Part shown: piece by piece, positions 26,823-36,441 of the stretch | Layout: every line of letters starts with the position of its first letter | How positions within the stretch are numbered: the stretch's first letter is position 1 | DNA from: Brasilonema sennae CENA114 | Lineage (GTDB): Bacteria > Cyanobacteriota > Cyanobacteriia > Cyanobacteriales > Nostocaceae | Length of the DNA stretch: 64,000 nucleotides | Direction: 5' to 3' | Assembly: GCF_006968745.1 (NCBI RefSeq) | Contig: NZ_CP030118.1 | Location: 6,406,284 to 6,470,283 of the forward strand | The notes under the pieces: model-generated | Database searches by the model: none | Seen by the model: only the letters and a program-made list of their open reading frames with translations | What the model was told of the DNA's origin: nothing | Program-made: the position numbers and the translations under genes

Positions 26823-28007
26823 TTACTTTTCAGGTGGTTGATCCTTAGTATATGCAACAGGTTTTGGTCCTGAATTACGCACATTGATCACTTTATTGAG
26901 AACATCAAACCAAAAAGGCGCACCCATAGCAATAGCTAAACCGCTTACAATCCAACCAAAAAGAATTTTAAAAGCTAGCCAAATTCTGAGTATAAACATT
27001 TGAGCGCTATTCCCCCGACTAGTCTTTAATGGCTCAAATTGTTGACTAATATTTTGCCATCCAATAGGTACAGAAGCATTGCCTAAAAGTTCCTGAAATT
27101 GACTTCTGGCATTTTGGTCATTCAGAAAATCCTTTTGTTGAATAGCGCTTTCAGTTATGGCAGAGCGGACAGCCGAATCTTGCGACAGTCTTTTGAGTAG
27201 GAAAAATGTATCGGTATTGGTTAATATAGCAACTGAGATGCCAATTAAAATGGCAACTCCTTTGGCATTACGTTTATAAACACCGCTTGCGCGATCCATA
27301 GAACGATCAAACCATGTTTCAACCTCTTTTTGAAACTGACTCGTCTCATCTTTAATATTATCAATTTTTAACTTACTCCGCTGAGCAAGAACACTAAGAC
27401 TCGTGATGAGATTATTTGGTACGTACTCAGGTAAATCTTGAACAAGCTTTTTAAATTCGTTATTTTCAGTAATGTCTCCATAAATATTGTGAATTTGCTG
27501 ATAGCTATCACTGTTCTTATCAGTAATAGCTGTTTTCAGTTGCTTGTAAGAAGATAAAACCATATACAAGTTTGTTTTTCTCTCAGAGGGAGTTTGAACA
27601 AAATTAACCAACTCTGGGATTCTTAAAGCTTCTAATAACGTAATGGCAAATGTTTCTGAAGGAATGTAAGACGGAGAACTTTGTTTTTCTTTTAAGGCTT
27701 TTGAATTGTATCTAAATTGATTAATTTCTTGTACTTCTTTTTCTACTAGTTTTTGGGCTTGTTGATTCAGCGTGTTAATCAAAGGATCTTGATAAAGCTT
27801 ATGTACCAAAACTGTGGCATCATCAATATCTTGCTGTTGAGTTTCGCTACCACCGGCAACAAGCAGTTGAATTGATTTTTTTAAATGTTTACCTCTCCAT
27901 TGTAAAAAAGTGGAAATTAATTCCTGAACTTCCGAAGTCAGTAAGCTCAAAATTAAGTAAATGAAAATCAAGCCAACAGCAATATCTACAATAACAGGTA
28001 GATTCAT
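26823..28007 (-). CDS. conserved membrane protein of unknown function
   Basis: 394 residues, start ATG 28007 with GGGAGAAG just upstream. An N-terminal helix (VDIAVGLIFIYLILSLLTSEVQELISTFLQWRG) is followed by a ~200-residue soluble helical part, then membrane segments at ~245-275 (GVAILIGISVAILTNTDTFFLL) and ~335-365 (WLAFKILFGWIVSGLAIAMGAPFWFDVL). The tail has two prolines near QPPEK. The N-terminal pattern (D-I-A-x-G-L-x-F-x-Y-x-x-x-S-L, then E-L-I-S) is one I recognise from widespread unknown membrane proteins. Convergent with the recombinase-like gene; not clearly part of the four-gene cassette. Confidence 0.65.
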   Translation of the reverse strand: MNLPVIVDIAVGLIFIYLILSLLTSEVQELISTFLQWRGKHLKKSIQLLVAGGSETQQQDIDDATVLVHKLYQDPLINTLNQQAQKLVEKEVQEINQFRYNSKALKEKQSSPSYIPSETFAITLLEALRIPELVNFVQTPSERKTNLYMVLSSYKQLKTAITDKNSDSYQQIHNIYGDITENNEFKKLVQDLPEYVPNNLITSLSVLAQRSKLKIDNIKDETSQFQKEVETWFDRSMDRASGVYKRNAKGVAILIGISVAILTNTDTFFLLKRLSQDSAVRSAITESAIQQKDFLNDQNARSQFQELLGNASVPIGWQNISQQFEPLKTSRGNSAQMFILRIWLAFKILFGWIVSGLAIAMGAPFWFDVLNKVINVRNSGPKPVAYTKDQPPEK

Positions 28008-28266
28008 ACATCTTCTCCCGAAAAAACGAATTGGGTATTTTGATTAGTAATAGTTGTAGCACTTTTGCCAAAGCAAAGAGTATGAAATAAAATGAAAAAA
28101 AGAGAAAATTTTCGTAAGAAATCTTATGTATTGACGAGAAAATATAAGTTAATTTAAAGAAGAAGAGATTGTTTAACAACACTTGTGGTAACAAGTGGCA
28201 ACATTCAAGACTCCAAAGCGTCTGGAGTTGAATCAAACCAGCAAGCACAATAAATATCCACCGAAC

Positions 28267-29880
28267 ATGCAAGAAGGAAGCTTTATTTGGGGTCGTCTGG
28301 AAAAGCAACATCGCACAGTAGACAAATGGATTGATTGGGTATGGGTCCTAGTGCTACTTTTAGCCGCAGTTTTACTCTATACCATAAATTTGGGACATTT
28401 GCCGCTGCGAGATTGGGATGAAGGTACTGTCGCACAAGTTGCGCGCGAAATATGGCGTGCCCCATTTGGTTCAATGCATTGGCTTTACCCAACGCTTGGG
28501 GGTCAACCATATCATAATAAGCCACCGCTCGTACACTTGCTGATTGCTTGGGCTTACTCCTTAGGAGGAGTCAATGAGTGGACATCACGTTTACCTGGAG
28601 CACTGTTGAGCGCTCTGTCAGTACCTTTACTGTATTACATTGGGCGGGAAATATTTCACCAACGTTGGGCAGCTATCTATAGCGCCTTGACTTACCTAAC
28701 AATGCTACCAGTGGTACGTCATGGGCGGTTAGCAATGTTGGATGGGGTGGCTGTTTGTTTTTTCATGGTCATGATGTTGTGTTTGCTGCGATCGCGCCGC
28801 AACTTACGCTACTGTCTGGGTGTTGGCATCGCTTTTGGGTTAATTTGCCTGACCAAAGGTCTGTTGGGTTTCTTGTTAGGGGCGATCGCACTAGTTTTTC
28901 TGTTTTGGGACACACCCCGACTGCTTACCAGTCGATACATGTGGACAGGAATTTTACTTGGCATTTTACCTGTGGCTTATTGGTATGGTGCCCAGTTTGT
29001 ACACTATGGCAACAGTTTTACCGAAACTGGCATGATGGAGCAATCCCTGAGGCGTGTTTGGAAATCTGTTGAAGGTCATTCTAGACCGCCGTGGTATTAT
29101 TTACTAGAGATCTTCCAGTACACATGGCCCTGGCTCATTTTTTTACCTTCTAGTTTGCGATTCACTTGGGAAAATCGAAACTTGAGCTGGGCTAAACTAG
29201 TATTGGTGTGGTGTGCTGTTTATTTGATCGCTATTTCATTGATGGAAACAAAACTTCCCTGGTACGTGTTTCCAATCTACCCAGGCATAGCCTTAGCTTG
29301 TGGTGCTAAGCTTGCGGAAATTGAAAATACCCCAATACTATCATCTTATCCTCGGTATTTGCTCTTATCTTTAGTATTTATATCTATATTGGGAAGTGGA
29401 GTTTGTATTTACTATAGTTTAGAGGATAGAACACAACCAGACTTACAACAGATTTTTGCAGCAGTCGCGATCACAATGGCAATAGCCGCTATTTTGGCAA
29501 GGCGAGGTGATAGGCAATTCCTCAAAATTCTATTTTGGGGTAGTTATGTTTCGCTATTGTTGTTGATGAAATCCAATGACTGGGTTTGGGAACTGAATGA
29601 AGCTTATCCAGTCAAGCCAGTAGCACAGATGATCCAGCAGGCAAACCCACCCGCAAAGAAAATTTACACATCTTTTGATTACCGTCGTCCATCATTGGAT
29701 TTTTATAGCGATCGCACTATTCTTCCAGCTTCCTCTACTGAACTAAAGGATTATTGGCAATCTGACAAACAACCTTACTTTCTGCTAGATAAAACTGCAC
29801 TTAACAATCTTAAATTAGAGTCGATAAAGGTAGTTAAACATGATTCTGGTTGGTCACTAGTTACGAAAAATACTAAATAA
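28267..29880 (+). CDS. GT39-family (ArnT/PMT-like) membrane glycosyltransferase
   Basis: About 537 residues from ATG 28267; the frame is open from GTG 28195. Around ten or more hydrophobic helices. The first outer loop holds LPLRDWDEGTVAQVAREI, with the acidic pair typical of GT-C enzymes that use polyprenyl-phosphate sugars, then YPTLGGQPYHNKPPLVHLLIAW, the ArnT-like second motif. Other helices include LLLSLVFISILGSGVCIYY. The C-terminal ~60 residues (VKPVAQMIQQANPPAKKIYTS...) form a small soluble domain. Likely transfers a sugar to lipid or protein on the outer face of the inner membrane. Acceptor unknown. Confidence 0.85.
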   Translation: MQEGSFIWGRLEKQHRTVDKWIDWVWVLVLLLAAVLLYTINLGHLPLRDWDEGTVAQVAREIWRAPFGSMHWLYPTLGGQPYHNKPPLVHLLIAWAYSLGGVNEWTSRLPGALLSALSVPLLYYIGREIFHQRWAAIYSALTYLTMLPVVRHGRLAMLDGVAVCFFMVMMLCLLRSRRNLRYCLGVGIAFGLICLTKGLLGFLLGAIALVFLFWDTPRLLTSRYMWTGILLGILPVAYWYGAQFVHYGNSFTETGMMEQSLRRVWKSVEGHSRPPWYYLLEIFQYTWPWLIFLPSSLRFTWENRNLSWAKLVLVWCAVYLIAISLMETKLPWYVFPIYPGIALACGAKLAEIENTPILSSYPRYLLLSLVFISILGSGVCIYYSLEDRTQPDLQQIFAAVAITMAIAAILARRGDRQFLKILFWGSYVSLLLLMKSNDWVWELNEAYPVKPVAQMIQQANPPAKKIYTSFDYRRPSLDFYSDRTILPASSTELKDYWQSDKQPYFLLDKTALNNLKLESIKVVKHDSGWSLVTKNTK

Positions 29881-29970
29881 TCTTAAAAAAGACAAGAAAA
29901 TATAAATCTTGTGATTTGAATCACATACACAACAGCATGTAAAGACCTTAGCCGTGCAGTGAATAAGGGG

Positions 29971-29992
29971 GTGCTTAGCGTACGCTAAGCAC
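29971..29992. repeat. perfect 22-bp palindrome
   Basis: Positions 29971-29992 are identical to their own reverse complement (GTGCTTAGCG then its complement around a central TA). It lies 91 bp behind the glycosyltransferase stop without a T-run, so it is a cruciform or repeat rather than a terminator. Confidence 0.7.
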
Positions 29993-30077
29993 TTACGCCC
30001 GATGCGTGGTCAGAGTTCCCCTCAAATAAGCAAAGGATCGAACTTACTAGTACAGCACGGCGTAAATAAACCAAGTA

Positions 30078-30798
30078 TTAGACAGCTAACACTTTACCCT
30101 TATATGTCCACTGAAAAGGTTTAGCCATTGTTTTATTAAAGTAGTCGATAAATTCAAGAATTCGGGTTTTTAGGTCATCCTGACTCTTGAAGCTAGCACG
30201 CTGAAGTAACTTACGAACCAAAATACTGAACCAAATTTCAATCTGGTTGAGCCAAGAAGAGTGTTTAGGGGTGTAATGGAAAACAATTCGATGTGTTTTG
30301 TCACTTAAAAAAGCAGCACGGGATTTCATGGATTTGAGTATTCCCCTTTTTCCTTTAATACCCAGATCGATATTCAAACCTTCTTTTTCTGCAACCAAAC
30401 GAACCAGCGATTCAGACTGATGCGTATTCAGACAATCCATGATTAGATGCCATTTTTTAGCATTGGGTTCACTTTCAATGATTCGACGAATATTGAGAAC
30501 AAAATCAACTTCTGTTCGAGAATCTCCACAAGTAGGCTCGATAATCTTACCAGTAGCGACATCAAAATTAGCAATTAAACTCTGTGTACCGTGACGAATA
30601 TACTCAAACTCCCTTCTTTCAACTTTACCAGGTCGCATCGGTAAATCTTTTTCTAGACGCTCTGTAGCTTGAATACCCGTCATTTCATCAATTGATATTG
30701 TACGCTCTGCGTTTTGATAACGTTCAATCGCACTTATGTATAAACCAGTAATATCTTCAACTTTTACGTCAAATTCTTCGTCCTTAGGGGGGGGTTAA
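30078..30798 (-). CDS. IS630 transposase, DDE catalytic part (second frame)
   Basis: Continues the transposase after the C-run, beginning PKDEEFDVKVEDITGLYISAIER. An internal ATG at 30683 gives 201 residues, but homologous sequence starts well before it, so expression by frameshift is more likely. Catalytic residues: Asp in TISIDEMTG, Asp in WHLIMDCLNTHQS and Glu in SSWLNQIEIWFSIL, with the usual spacing. The C-terminal LEFIDYFNKTMAKPFQWTY is typical of the family. A +1 slip (or one C lost from the run) would fuse it to the upstream frame. Confidence 0.85.
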
Positions 30799-31281
30799 CC
30801 AGTAACTACTCTGGTGGGGTTTAAGTTCTGCCTCTTCTAGTAATCTTCCAACATGGCGGACAGATATGCTTTCAATAATCCCTTGCTTTATAATTTCGTC
30901 TGCTAGTTCTCTTGGTGTCCAATGACTTATTGGTCGTCCGTAGTCTTCGGGTTTTGAACATGCAAGGGCAAACAGTTTGATTACTTGCTCCATACTAAAT
31001 TTTACTGGTGCCCCAATACGCTCCGAATCTCGTAGTCTCTCAAAAGTAGGCAACTTTTTATCGCTAGTTTTAAACCATCGGTTTCGCCATAAACGAGCCA
31101 TATCCAGACTTATATTTAATGTTCGAGCAATTTCGCCATTATTTTTCCCCTCTGACGCTAGAAGAATTATTTTTGCACGTAGTACTATTTGTTGCCCTGT
31201 ATTGTGTCGGTTTACCAACTCTTGCAGTTCTGAGCGATCGCCATCGCTTAAGTTTAATTGTTTTGGAGCTAATCCTGCCAC
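30784..31281 (-). CDS. IS630 transposase, DNA-binding part (first frame)
   Basis: 165 residues from GTG 31281. Two helix-turn-helix units: KIILLASEGKNNGEIARTLNISLDMARLWRNRW and the region WTPRELADEIIKQGIIESISVRHVGRLLEEAELKPHQ, which together recognise the element's ends. The frame stops at TAA directly after the C8 run (reading WLTPP). Seven instead of eight C would read straight into the catalytic frame. Confidence 0.85.
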   Translation of the reverse strand: MAGLAPKQLNLSDGDRSELQELVNRHNTGQQIVLRAKIILLASEGKNNGEIARTLNISLDMARLWRNRWFKTSDKKLPTFERLRDSERIGAPVKFSMEQVIKLFALACSKPEDYGRPISHWTPRELADEIIKQGIIESISVRHVGRLLEEAELKPHQSSYWLTPP

Positions 31282-31372
31282 ATCCTAATTCTCCGCTTCT
31301 CAGCAAAAACTACTTTTAATCTAATTACTCATTCTCCCACAGTAATACCTGGTTAACTTACGCCGTGCTGTA

Positions 31373-31410
31373 CTAGCTACCGCTCCAACAACTGTTGGAG
31401 CGGTAGCTAG
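31373..31410. repeat. perfect 18-bp-stem hairpin abutting the IS element
   Basis: CTAGCTACCGCTCCAACA (31373-31390) pairs perfectly with TGTTGGAGCGGTAGCTAG (31393-31410) around a 2-base loop. The right TA target copy of the IS lies within the foot of this stem. The rest of 31411-31676 shows no gene; near 31565-31640 there are short inverted pieces (gctgtttaacagc, gctgttaaacacgcgagtgcgtgttt). Confidence 0.85.
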
Positions 31411-31676
31411 TAGAAGTCTTGACGTAAAATGCAGGATATGGGTGTTGTGTTAATCGAAGTTTTAGAGTATTGCTAAAAACCAGACCGAAAAATTAAGCCG
31501 CAAAAAATCATTTTGACCTTATCCACATAATTTTGTTTTTGTCAATATATATTAGTAGAGAGGCTGTTTAACAGCACTCGTCTGATCCAAATTACGTTTG
31601 TCGGGAGAAGCTGTTAAACACGCGAGTGCGTGTTTTGTGAATATAGGGCATACTTTGAATTAAGCTAAGGCTAATG

Positions 31677-32042
31677 TCAACGTTGCTTTTCTGTTTTTGG
31701 CAACGTTGGAGAATTCTGGTCTGAGGCTTGCTGTGTCATACCAATGACACTCAAGAGAATAGCACCTCCTATAACCAGAGCGACTAAGGGGCCCTTGAGG
31801 ATGGTAAAATCCCTGAGAATCCTAGCTAAAGGTCGGCTTTGGCGACGGAGTACCGACGATATCATTATCTGTTTGTAGGCAAACGGGTCGCGGACATAAT
31901 GACCGCTTTGACAGACTACTAGCCTTTCCTGGCAATACGAACAGGTATACAATCCCATGCACGTTTTTACTAGCTTTGGCTTAGTATTTTTTTGGCAAAT
32001 TGGGCAAGTCACATAATGATTATCAAAGGTGTGTGTATTCAT
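31677..32042 (-). CDS. small zinc-ribbon membrane protein
   Basis: 121 residues. The N-terminal half contains CPICQ, then CMGLYTCSYCQERLVVCQSGHYVRDPF, enough cysteines and a histidine for one or two zinc knuckles. A membrane helix follows at ~88-108 (KGPLVALVIGGAILLSVIGM), with a short polar tail. Start ATG at 32042. I recognise no named family. The arrangement suggests a membrane-tethered zinc-binding domain in the cytoplasm. It stands alone between the IS element and a long repeat-filled spacer. Confidence 0.65.
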   Translation of the reverse strand: MNTHTFDNHYVTCPICQKNTKPKLVKTCMGLYTCSYCQERLVVCQSGHYVRDPFAYKQIMISSVLRRQSRPLARILRDFTILKGPLVALVIGGAILLSVIGMTQQASDQNSPTLPKTEKQR

Positions 32043-32886
32043 CTACCTCGTCCGTCTAGTCCACTTACTTGCTCTTTTCAATACCTGAGCGATAATTTCT
32101 GCTCAAAATGTGTGTAAATTACCTAGTGTGATCTGACATCAGTCAGAAATCACACAGAAAATATCCATAATTTAGACAAGCAAAAGCTTGTGCTACAAGC
32201 ATGGCTGAGTGATTGCAACACGAGTATAGCTAGATTTTTGTGAGAATGACCAAAAAATAATAAAGGATCAATAACTCCATACTTCACATTATCGTGAGTA
32301 CCATTCTGTAGGGAGTCATCCTCAAGGTGTATATCCACTTTTGCCTTTAGTTAATGATTTATCGTAGCTATGGCAACCCCTATGGTGGAGCGCACACTCG
32401 GAGGGCTATTAGGTGTTTTTATCACCCTGCCTTGCCCGCTGCTTTGTAAATCCCAAAGGCACATGCTCTTGCAACGCAAGAGTTCGTGCGTTTTGCGCTT
32501 ACACCAAGGTGAGTGCGTCTCTCAAAGAGACATACAATCGCCAAGACACGGAAAAACGCCACTTGCACTGAGTGTCGGTAAACCCGCTTCCTTTGCAGTG
32601 GCTGCCCTCGTGCATAGCGCTGTCTCATGGTGATAGGGCGTCTACACTGTTTAACCTTCAATTTACTCCTCACAACTCTAAATGAGCGCTGCAAATAACC
32701 ATTCACCTTCAATTCTTTCCCATTTAAGCATTGTCCTTACACAAATTGCCAGCAACGGGAATTAATTTACCAAAGCTTTGTAAAACTAACATATGCAATT
32801 GACTTGTCTGGTTGCTAAATGATCACTCACAATGAAATGTAAGACGGAAAAATTTAAATTTTTTATTAGATTTACTTCTCCACTCA
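32043..32886. other. intergenic with mosaic spacer repeats
   Basis: 844 bp with no convincing gene. About 32440-32640 is a mosaic of short dispersed units ('cccaaaggcacatgctcttgcaac', 'gcgcttacaccaaggtgagtgcgtctc', 'gtaaacccgc...gcagtggc', 'gcgctgtctcatggtg'). Open frames on both strands there are by-products of GC-rich repeats. The final ~240 bp is AT-rich and must hold the promoter of the ClC gene. Confidence 0.55.
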
Positions 32887-34791
32887 ATGACTCTTCTGCC
32901 TTCAACTGAACTAAGGAAGGTGGTAGAACAACCTGCTTTTACCACTCCTTCTGCCCGTTTGACTGATCTGCTTAACCGTTTTCAACCATCCCCAGAAACT
33001 GTTGTGCTGCTTTTAGCCGTCCTTATAGGCGGTGGTGCTGGGATGGGTGTGGTGACCTTTCACTTTTTGATTGAGCTGATTCACCGCTTGACCTTGGAAA
33101 ATTTTATGGGTGTCATTGGTGCTTGGGGTTCTTGGACTCTAGCCTGTGTTCCCATCCTTGGTGGACTGATTATCGGATTGATGCGCTGGCGCACGCAAGA
33201 TTTTGGTCCTGGACTGTCAACTTTGATCGCCGCATCCCAAGGAGGAGAGATCAAGGGACAATTACGACCAGTCACAAAGATGCTGGCAGCATCAGTATCT
33301 TTAGGAAGTGGTGCTTCTCTAGGACCAGAGGGGCCAAGTGTAGAAATTGGCGCAAGTTTTGGTATGCTGCTGTCTGTTGTTTTACAAGTATCTCAAGAAC
33401 GACAGCGGTTGCTTTTGGCTGCTGGTGCTGCTGCTGGTTTAGCTGCAGGATTTAATGCGCCCATTGCCGGAGTTTTCTTTGCCTTAGAGGTGGTGTTAGG
33501 CGCAACATCATTTGCCACTTCTGCCGTGAGTGTCGTGCTGCTTGCAGCGGTCGTTGCGGCATTAGTTGCTCAAATTGGTTTGGGTGCACAGCCTGCTTTT
33601 GCCCTACCCGCTTACCAAGTCCGCAGCCTTCTGGAATTACCGCTTTATCTCGGCTTAGGTTTGGGAGCCAGTTTAATTTCTCTAGCTTATACCCAACTCA
33701 TTGCTTTGGCAAAAGCCTGCTTTCATGGGCAAATACCTTATTTGCGATGGCTAGGTAACATACGCGAACCGATTCATCCGATTATTGGTGGAACCATTGT
33801 TGGCATTGTTGCTTTAAAGTTTCCTCAAATTATGGGCATCGGTTACGGCACTATAGAAGCTATGCTTCAGGATGTGAAGTTTTCTCTAAACTTGTTGCTC
33901 GTGCTGCTGGTGGTGAAGCTCTTCATGACGGCTGTTAGTGCTGGTAGTGGTTTTGTTGGTGGTGTGTTTGCACCAGCCATGTTTTTAGGTGCTTCTTTTG
34001 GATCAGCTTATGCAAAAATTTTAGCAAGCCTAGTACCTGTAGTTACACAGTATATGGCAGCTCCTCCTGCTTACGCAATGGTGGGGATGGCAGCAGTTCT
34101 AGCTGCAACTGTCAGAGCTCCATTAACAGCAATTTTGTTGCTCTTTGAATTAACGCGAGACTATCGCATTGTTTTACCTTTAATGGCAGCAGTGGGTTTG
34201 AGTGTTTGGCTTGTAGAACGAATCAAACCAACTTCTAACTCTAATTCAAACTTACAGCAAATCGGTCTTCCTGAGTTAAAAGACGAGCAAGCAGAAATTT
34301 TGCAGCAAATCTTGGTAGAAGATGCTATGTATTCTAGTCCGAAAAAGCTGCTACCGACCATGAATGTGATAGAAGCAGCTTTGGAAATGAGCGGTGATCT
34401 CTGCCAGAGTGCTTTAGTTATTAATGAAGCAGGGCAATTAGTCGGTATCGTCTCTTTAGAAGATGTCAACCGAGCTCTTTGCCTTTGGGAAAAATATCCA
34501 AATTCCTCAAGTGAAATCCAAGCTAACACAGGCAATCAAACACTCATGGATATCTGTACCACTGATATTCTTTATGCATTACAAGATGAACCTCTAGCCG
34601 AAGCATTAGACCGCATGGCTCTTAAAGGTTTGCATCACTTACCAGTGGTTTCACGAGATAACCAAGAGCGTATTTTAGGTTTACTAGAAAGAGAGCAAAT
34701 TGGATTAACCTGCAACGTCGCTGTAACGCGCAGAGCACTTCGCCACTACTTACCAATGACTCGCAAAACAGGTGTCAGCATTAGTCAATAG
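32887..34791 (+). CDS. ClC-family chloride channel/antiporter with CBS pair
   Basis: 634 residues. Residues ~30-460 are the multi-helix ClC pore: GGGAGMGVVTFHFLIELIH, SLGSGASLGPEGPSVEIGAS (the G-x-E-G-P filter stretch with the gating glutamate kept), VGGVFAPAMFLGASFGSAYA (G-x-F-x-P) and an inner helix rich in Ala/Val. Residues ~475-610 are two CBS domains (VEDAMYSSPKKLLPTMNVIEAALEM ... LVGIVSLEDV; DICTTDILYALQDEPLAEALDRM ... LPVV), which usually bind adenine nucleotides and tune the channel. Inner membrane. Whether it is a channel or an H+ exchanger cannot be told by eye. Confidence 0.93.
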   Translation: MTLLPSTELRKVVEQPAFTTPSARLTDLLNRFQPSPETVVLLLAVLIGGGAGMGVVTFHFLIELIHRLTLENFMGVIGAWGSWTLACVPILGGLIIGLMRWRTQDFGPGLSTLIAASQGGEIKGQLRPVTKMLAASVSLGSGASLGPEGPSVEIGASFGMLLSVVLQVSQERQRLLLAAGAAAGLAAGFNAPIAGVFFALEVVLGATSFATSAVSVVLLAAVVAALVAQIGLGAQPAFALPAYQVRSLLELPLYLGLGLGASLISLAYTQLIALAKACFHGQIPYLRWLGNIREPIHPIIGGTIVGIVALKFPQIMGIGYGTIEAMLQDVKFSLNLLLVLLVVKLFMTAVSAGSGFVGGVFAPAMFLGASFGSAYAKILASLVPVVTQYMAAPPAYAMVGMAAVLAATVRAPLTAILLLFELTRDYRIVLPLMAAVGLSVWLVERIKPTSNSNSNLQQIGLPELKDEQAEILQQILVEDAMYSSPKKLLPTMNVIEAALEMSGDLCQSALVINEAGQLVGIVSLEDVNRALCLWEKYPNSSSEIQANTGNQTLMDICTTDILYALQDEPLAEALDRMALKGLHHLPVVSRDNQERILGLLEREQIGLTCNVAVTRRALRHYLPMTRKTGVSISQ

Positions 34792-34814
34792 CCAACAGTC
34801 AAAAGTTAGTCCAG

Positions 34815-34875
34815 TCCTGTAGGCGGGTCTCCCGCCGCAGGGAACTGGGGTTCGCCGTAACGGTCATTAGTCAAC
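34815..34875. repeat. short palindromic spacer repeat
   Basis: 'aggcgggtctcccgccgcagggaactgg' holds a GCGGG/CCCGC stem and belongs to the mosaic family scattered over the window. The 127-bp gap between the ClC and cyAbrB stops contains nothing else. Confidence 0.55.
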
Positions 34876-34918
34876 AGCTTTACAGTCTAATGACTTTTGA
34901 CTAACGACTAATAACTAT

Positions 34919-35332
34919 TTACACAGCAACTTCTGCTAGCTCGATCTCTTCTCTCTCGTCTGAGTCTACTTGTCTCAAACGAATATGCTTTTTGCCTAAA
35001 GTAATGATAAACTCATCTCCAGGTTTGAGATTCATTTGTTTGGTATAGGCTGAACCTATCAGCAAGTTACCGTTTGACTGCACGCTAATTCTATAGCTTG
35101 CACTGCGTCCACCTCGACCATTTGCACTGGGAGCACTGTCTAACTGAATGCCCTCAGCATCAATAAGAGCATTTAAGAATTTCATCATGTTGACACGCTC
35201 TATACCGTTTTTGGTTACGGTATAGTAGCCACAGTGTTTAGCTTTTTCTTCTTTGCTTAGATTTTCTAGCTCTTTGACTTTCTTGAGCAGATCTTCACCA
35301 ACTAGGGGTTCAATTTTTTTCTGTTTAGCCAT
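34919..35332 (-). CDS. cyAbrB-family transcription regulator
   Basis: 137 residues from ATG 35332 (a TTG immediately before it is not needed). The N-terminal part (IEPLVGEDLLKKVKELENLSKEEKAKHCGYYTV) and the C-terminal AbrB-like swapped-hairpin domain (YRISVQSNGNLLIGSAYTKQMNLKPGDEFIITLGKKHIRL) are the cyanobacteria-specific order, reversed from Bacillus AbrB. These proteins act as broad regulators of carbon/nitrogen balance and other processes. There are two main paralogue groups; this one looks closer to cyAbrB2 (the KIEPL... start), but I am not certain. Confidence 0.9.
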   Translation of the reverse strand: MAKQKKIEPLVGEDLLKKVKELENLSKEEKAKHCGYYTVTKNGIERVNMMKFLNALIDAEGIQLDSAPSANGRGGRSASYRISVQSNGNLLIGSAYTKQMNLKPGDEFIITLGKKHIRLRQVDSDEREEIELAEVAV

Positions 35333-35930
35333 CAACTTAATTCAAAAACGAATGGTCAAATACAGTGAATCGATTTTATTTTAGCTGATGTTATGCTAAT
35401 GCGAGCGCCATTATTTATTTTTTATCTGGTCCTATTGCCAAGTAGATTGCACCCAGATAGCAAAATTTTGACGGGATGACCAACATTAACAATACAATAT
35501 ATTTTAAAGAAGATAGGCAATGGTGATAACTATAGTTTGTATGTTTGTCAATGACCAAATTAAGGGTCAAGTAAGAGGAAACAAGTCCTCGATTGAACCC
35601 TAGAGAAAATATTCCAGTGCAGTATCCTTACTTCAACCTGTTATCAGTTATCAAGGAAGCGCAATATCAGTTATCAGTTATCAGGTAGGAAACGGACTCG
35701 TCCACCCCTAGTTCACTGTTCACTGTTTTCACCCCCCAGATGGATGGTACAGGATAATTCATACTTTACAGTTCTGGCTTGGTGGTGACGACTAGGCTGT
35801 ATTTGTTTAAGTTTCATAAAGCATACCTAAAAAAGTTGTCTACTTACAAAATTTGATCACTGGCACACACAATGATAAGCAAAACTAATTCTTAGTCATT
35901 ACATAAAGACAAAGGACAAAGCTTAGCAAA
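35333..35930. other. intergenic, divergent promoters
   Basis: 598 bp between cyAbrB and the Rrf2 gene. 35638-35685 has short 'gttatcagttatca' tandem units like those near 11830. 35556-35577 (tgaccaaattaagggtca) is a short imperfect inverted repeat that could be an operator. No coding frame. Confidence 0.45.
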
Positions 35931-36374
35931 ATGAAACTAACAACTAGAGGACACTACAGTGTGAAAGCCTTGCTCGATTTGAGTTTACAGCCTGGGTATG
36001 GTCCTGTTTCTACTAAGGCGATCGCCTCTCGTCAAGATATTCCAGCTCCTTACTTAGAAAAACTGCTCATAGAAATGCGTCGTGCTGGATTAGTAAAATC
36101 AATGCGTGGTAGCATCGGTGGATACCAATTGGCTCGAGAACCTGCACAAATCTCTCTAGGAGAAGTTTTAGAAGCAGTTGGAGAAACTATTGAACCTTTA
36201 CCCCACCACCAAGCTTCTCAAACACAAGCAGAAGATTGGGTCACATTTACTCTTTGGCAAAGGCTGCACCAAAAGCTCAAAGAAGCATTGTACAGTATTA
36301 CCTTGGCAGATCTTTATTACGACGCTCGTAGTTGGCAGGCTTCTCTTGGGGAAGAAGCCAATTTTATTGTTTAG
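35931..36374 (+). CDS. Rrf2-family transcription regulator without cluster cysteines
   Basis: 147 residues with the Rrf2 winged helix: MKLTTRGHYSVKALLDLSLQ, STKAIASRQDIPAPYLEKLLIEMRRAGLVKSMRGSIGGYQLAREPAQISLGEVLEAV. In IscR/NsrR-type members three cysteines after this point bind an iron-sulfur cluster; here that stretch reads TIEPLPHHQASQTQAEDW with two His and no Cys. It therefore probably senses something else, or none. cobD starts 67 bp downstream on the same strand. Confidence 0.88.
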   Translation: MKLTTRGHYSVKALLDLSLQPGYGPVSTKAIASRQDIPAPYLEKLLIEMRRAGLVKSMRGSIGGYQLAREPAQISLGEVLEAVGETIEPLPHHQASQTQAEDWVTFTLWQRLHQKLKEALYSITLADLYYDARSWQASLGEEANFIV

Positions 36375-36441
36375 TCATTAGTAATTTGACTGTTGACTCT
36401 TAAGTTTTGATCGTTAACTCTTGACTTTTGACCATTGACTA

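Larger units (their letters stand above)
30050..31373 (-). mobile_element. IS630-family insertion sequence
   Basis: About 1.32 kb, bounded by inverted ends GTACAGCACGGCGTAA (30050-30065) and its complement (31358-31373). A TA on each side (30048-30049 and 31374-31375) sits inside a CTAG, fitting the TA target duplication and CTAG preference of IS630/Tc1-type elements. The similarity of the ends continues for ~30 bases (AACCAAGTATTA / AACCAGGTATTA). It carries one transposase in two frames joined at a run of eight C. All three DDE residues are present, so the copy looks recent and possibly active. Confidence 0.88.
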
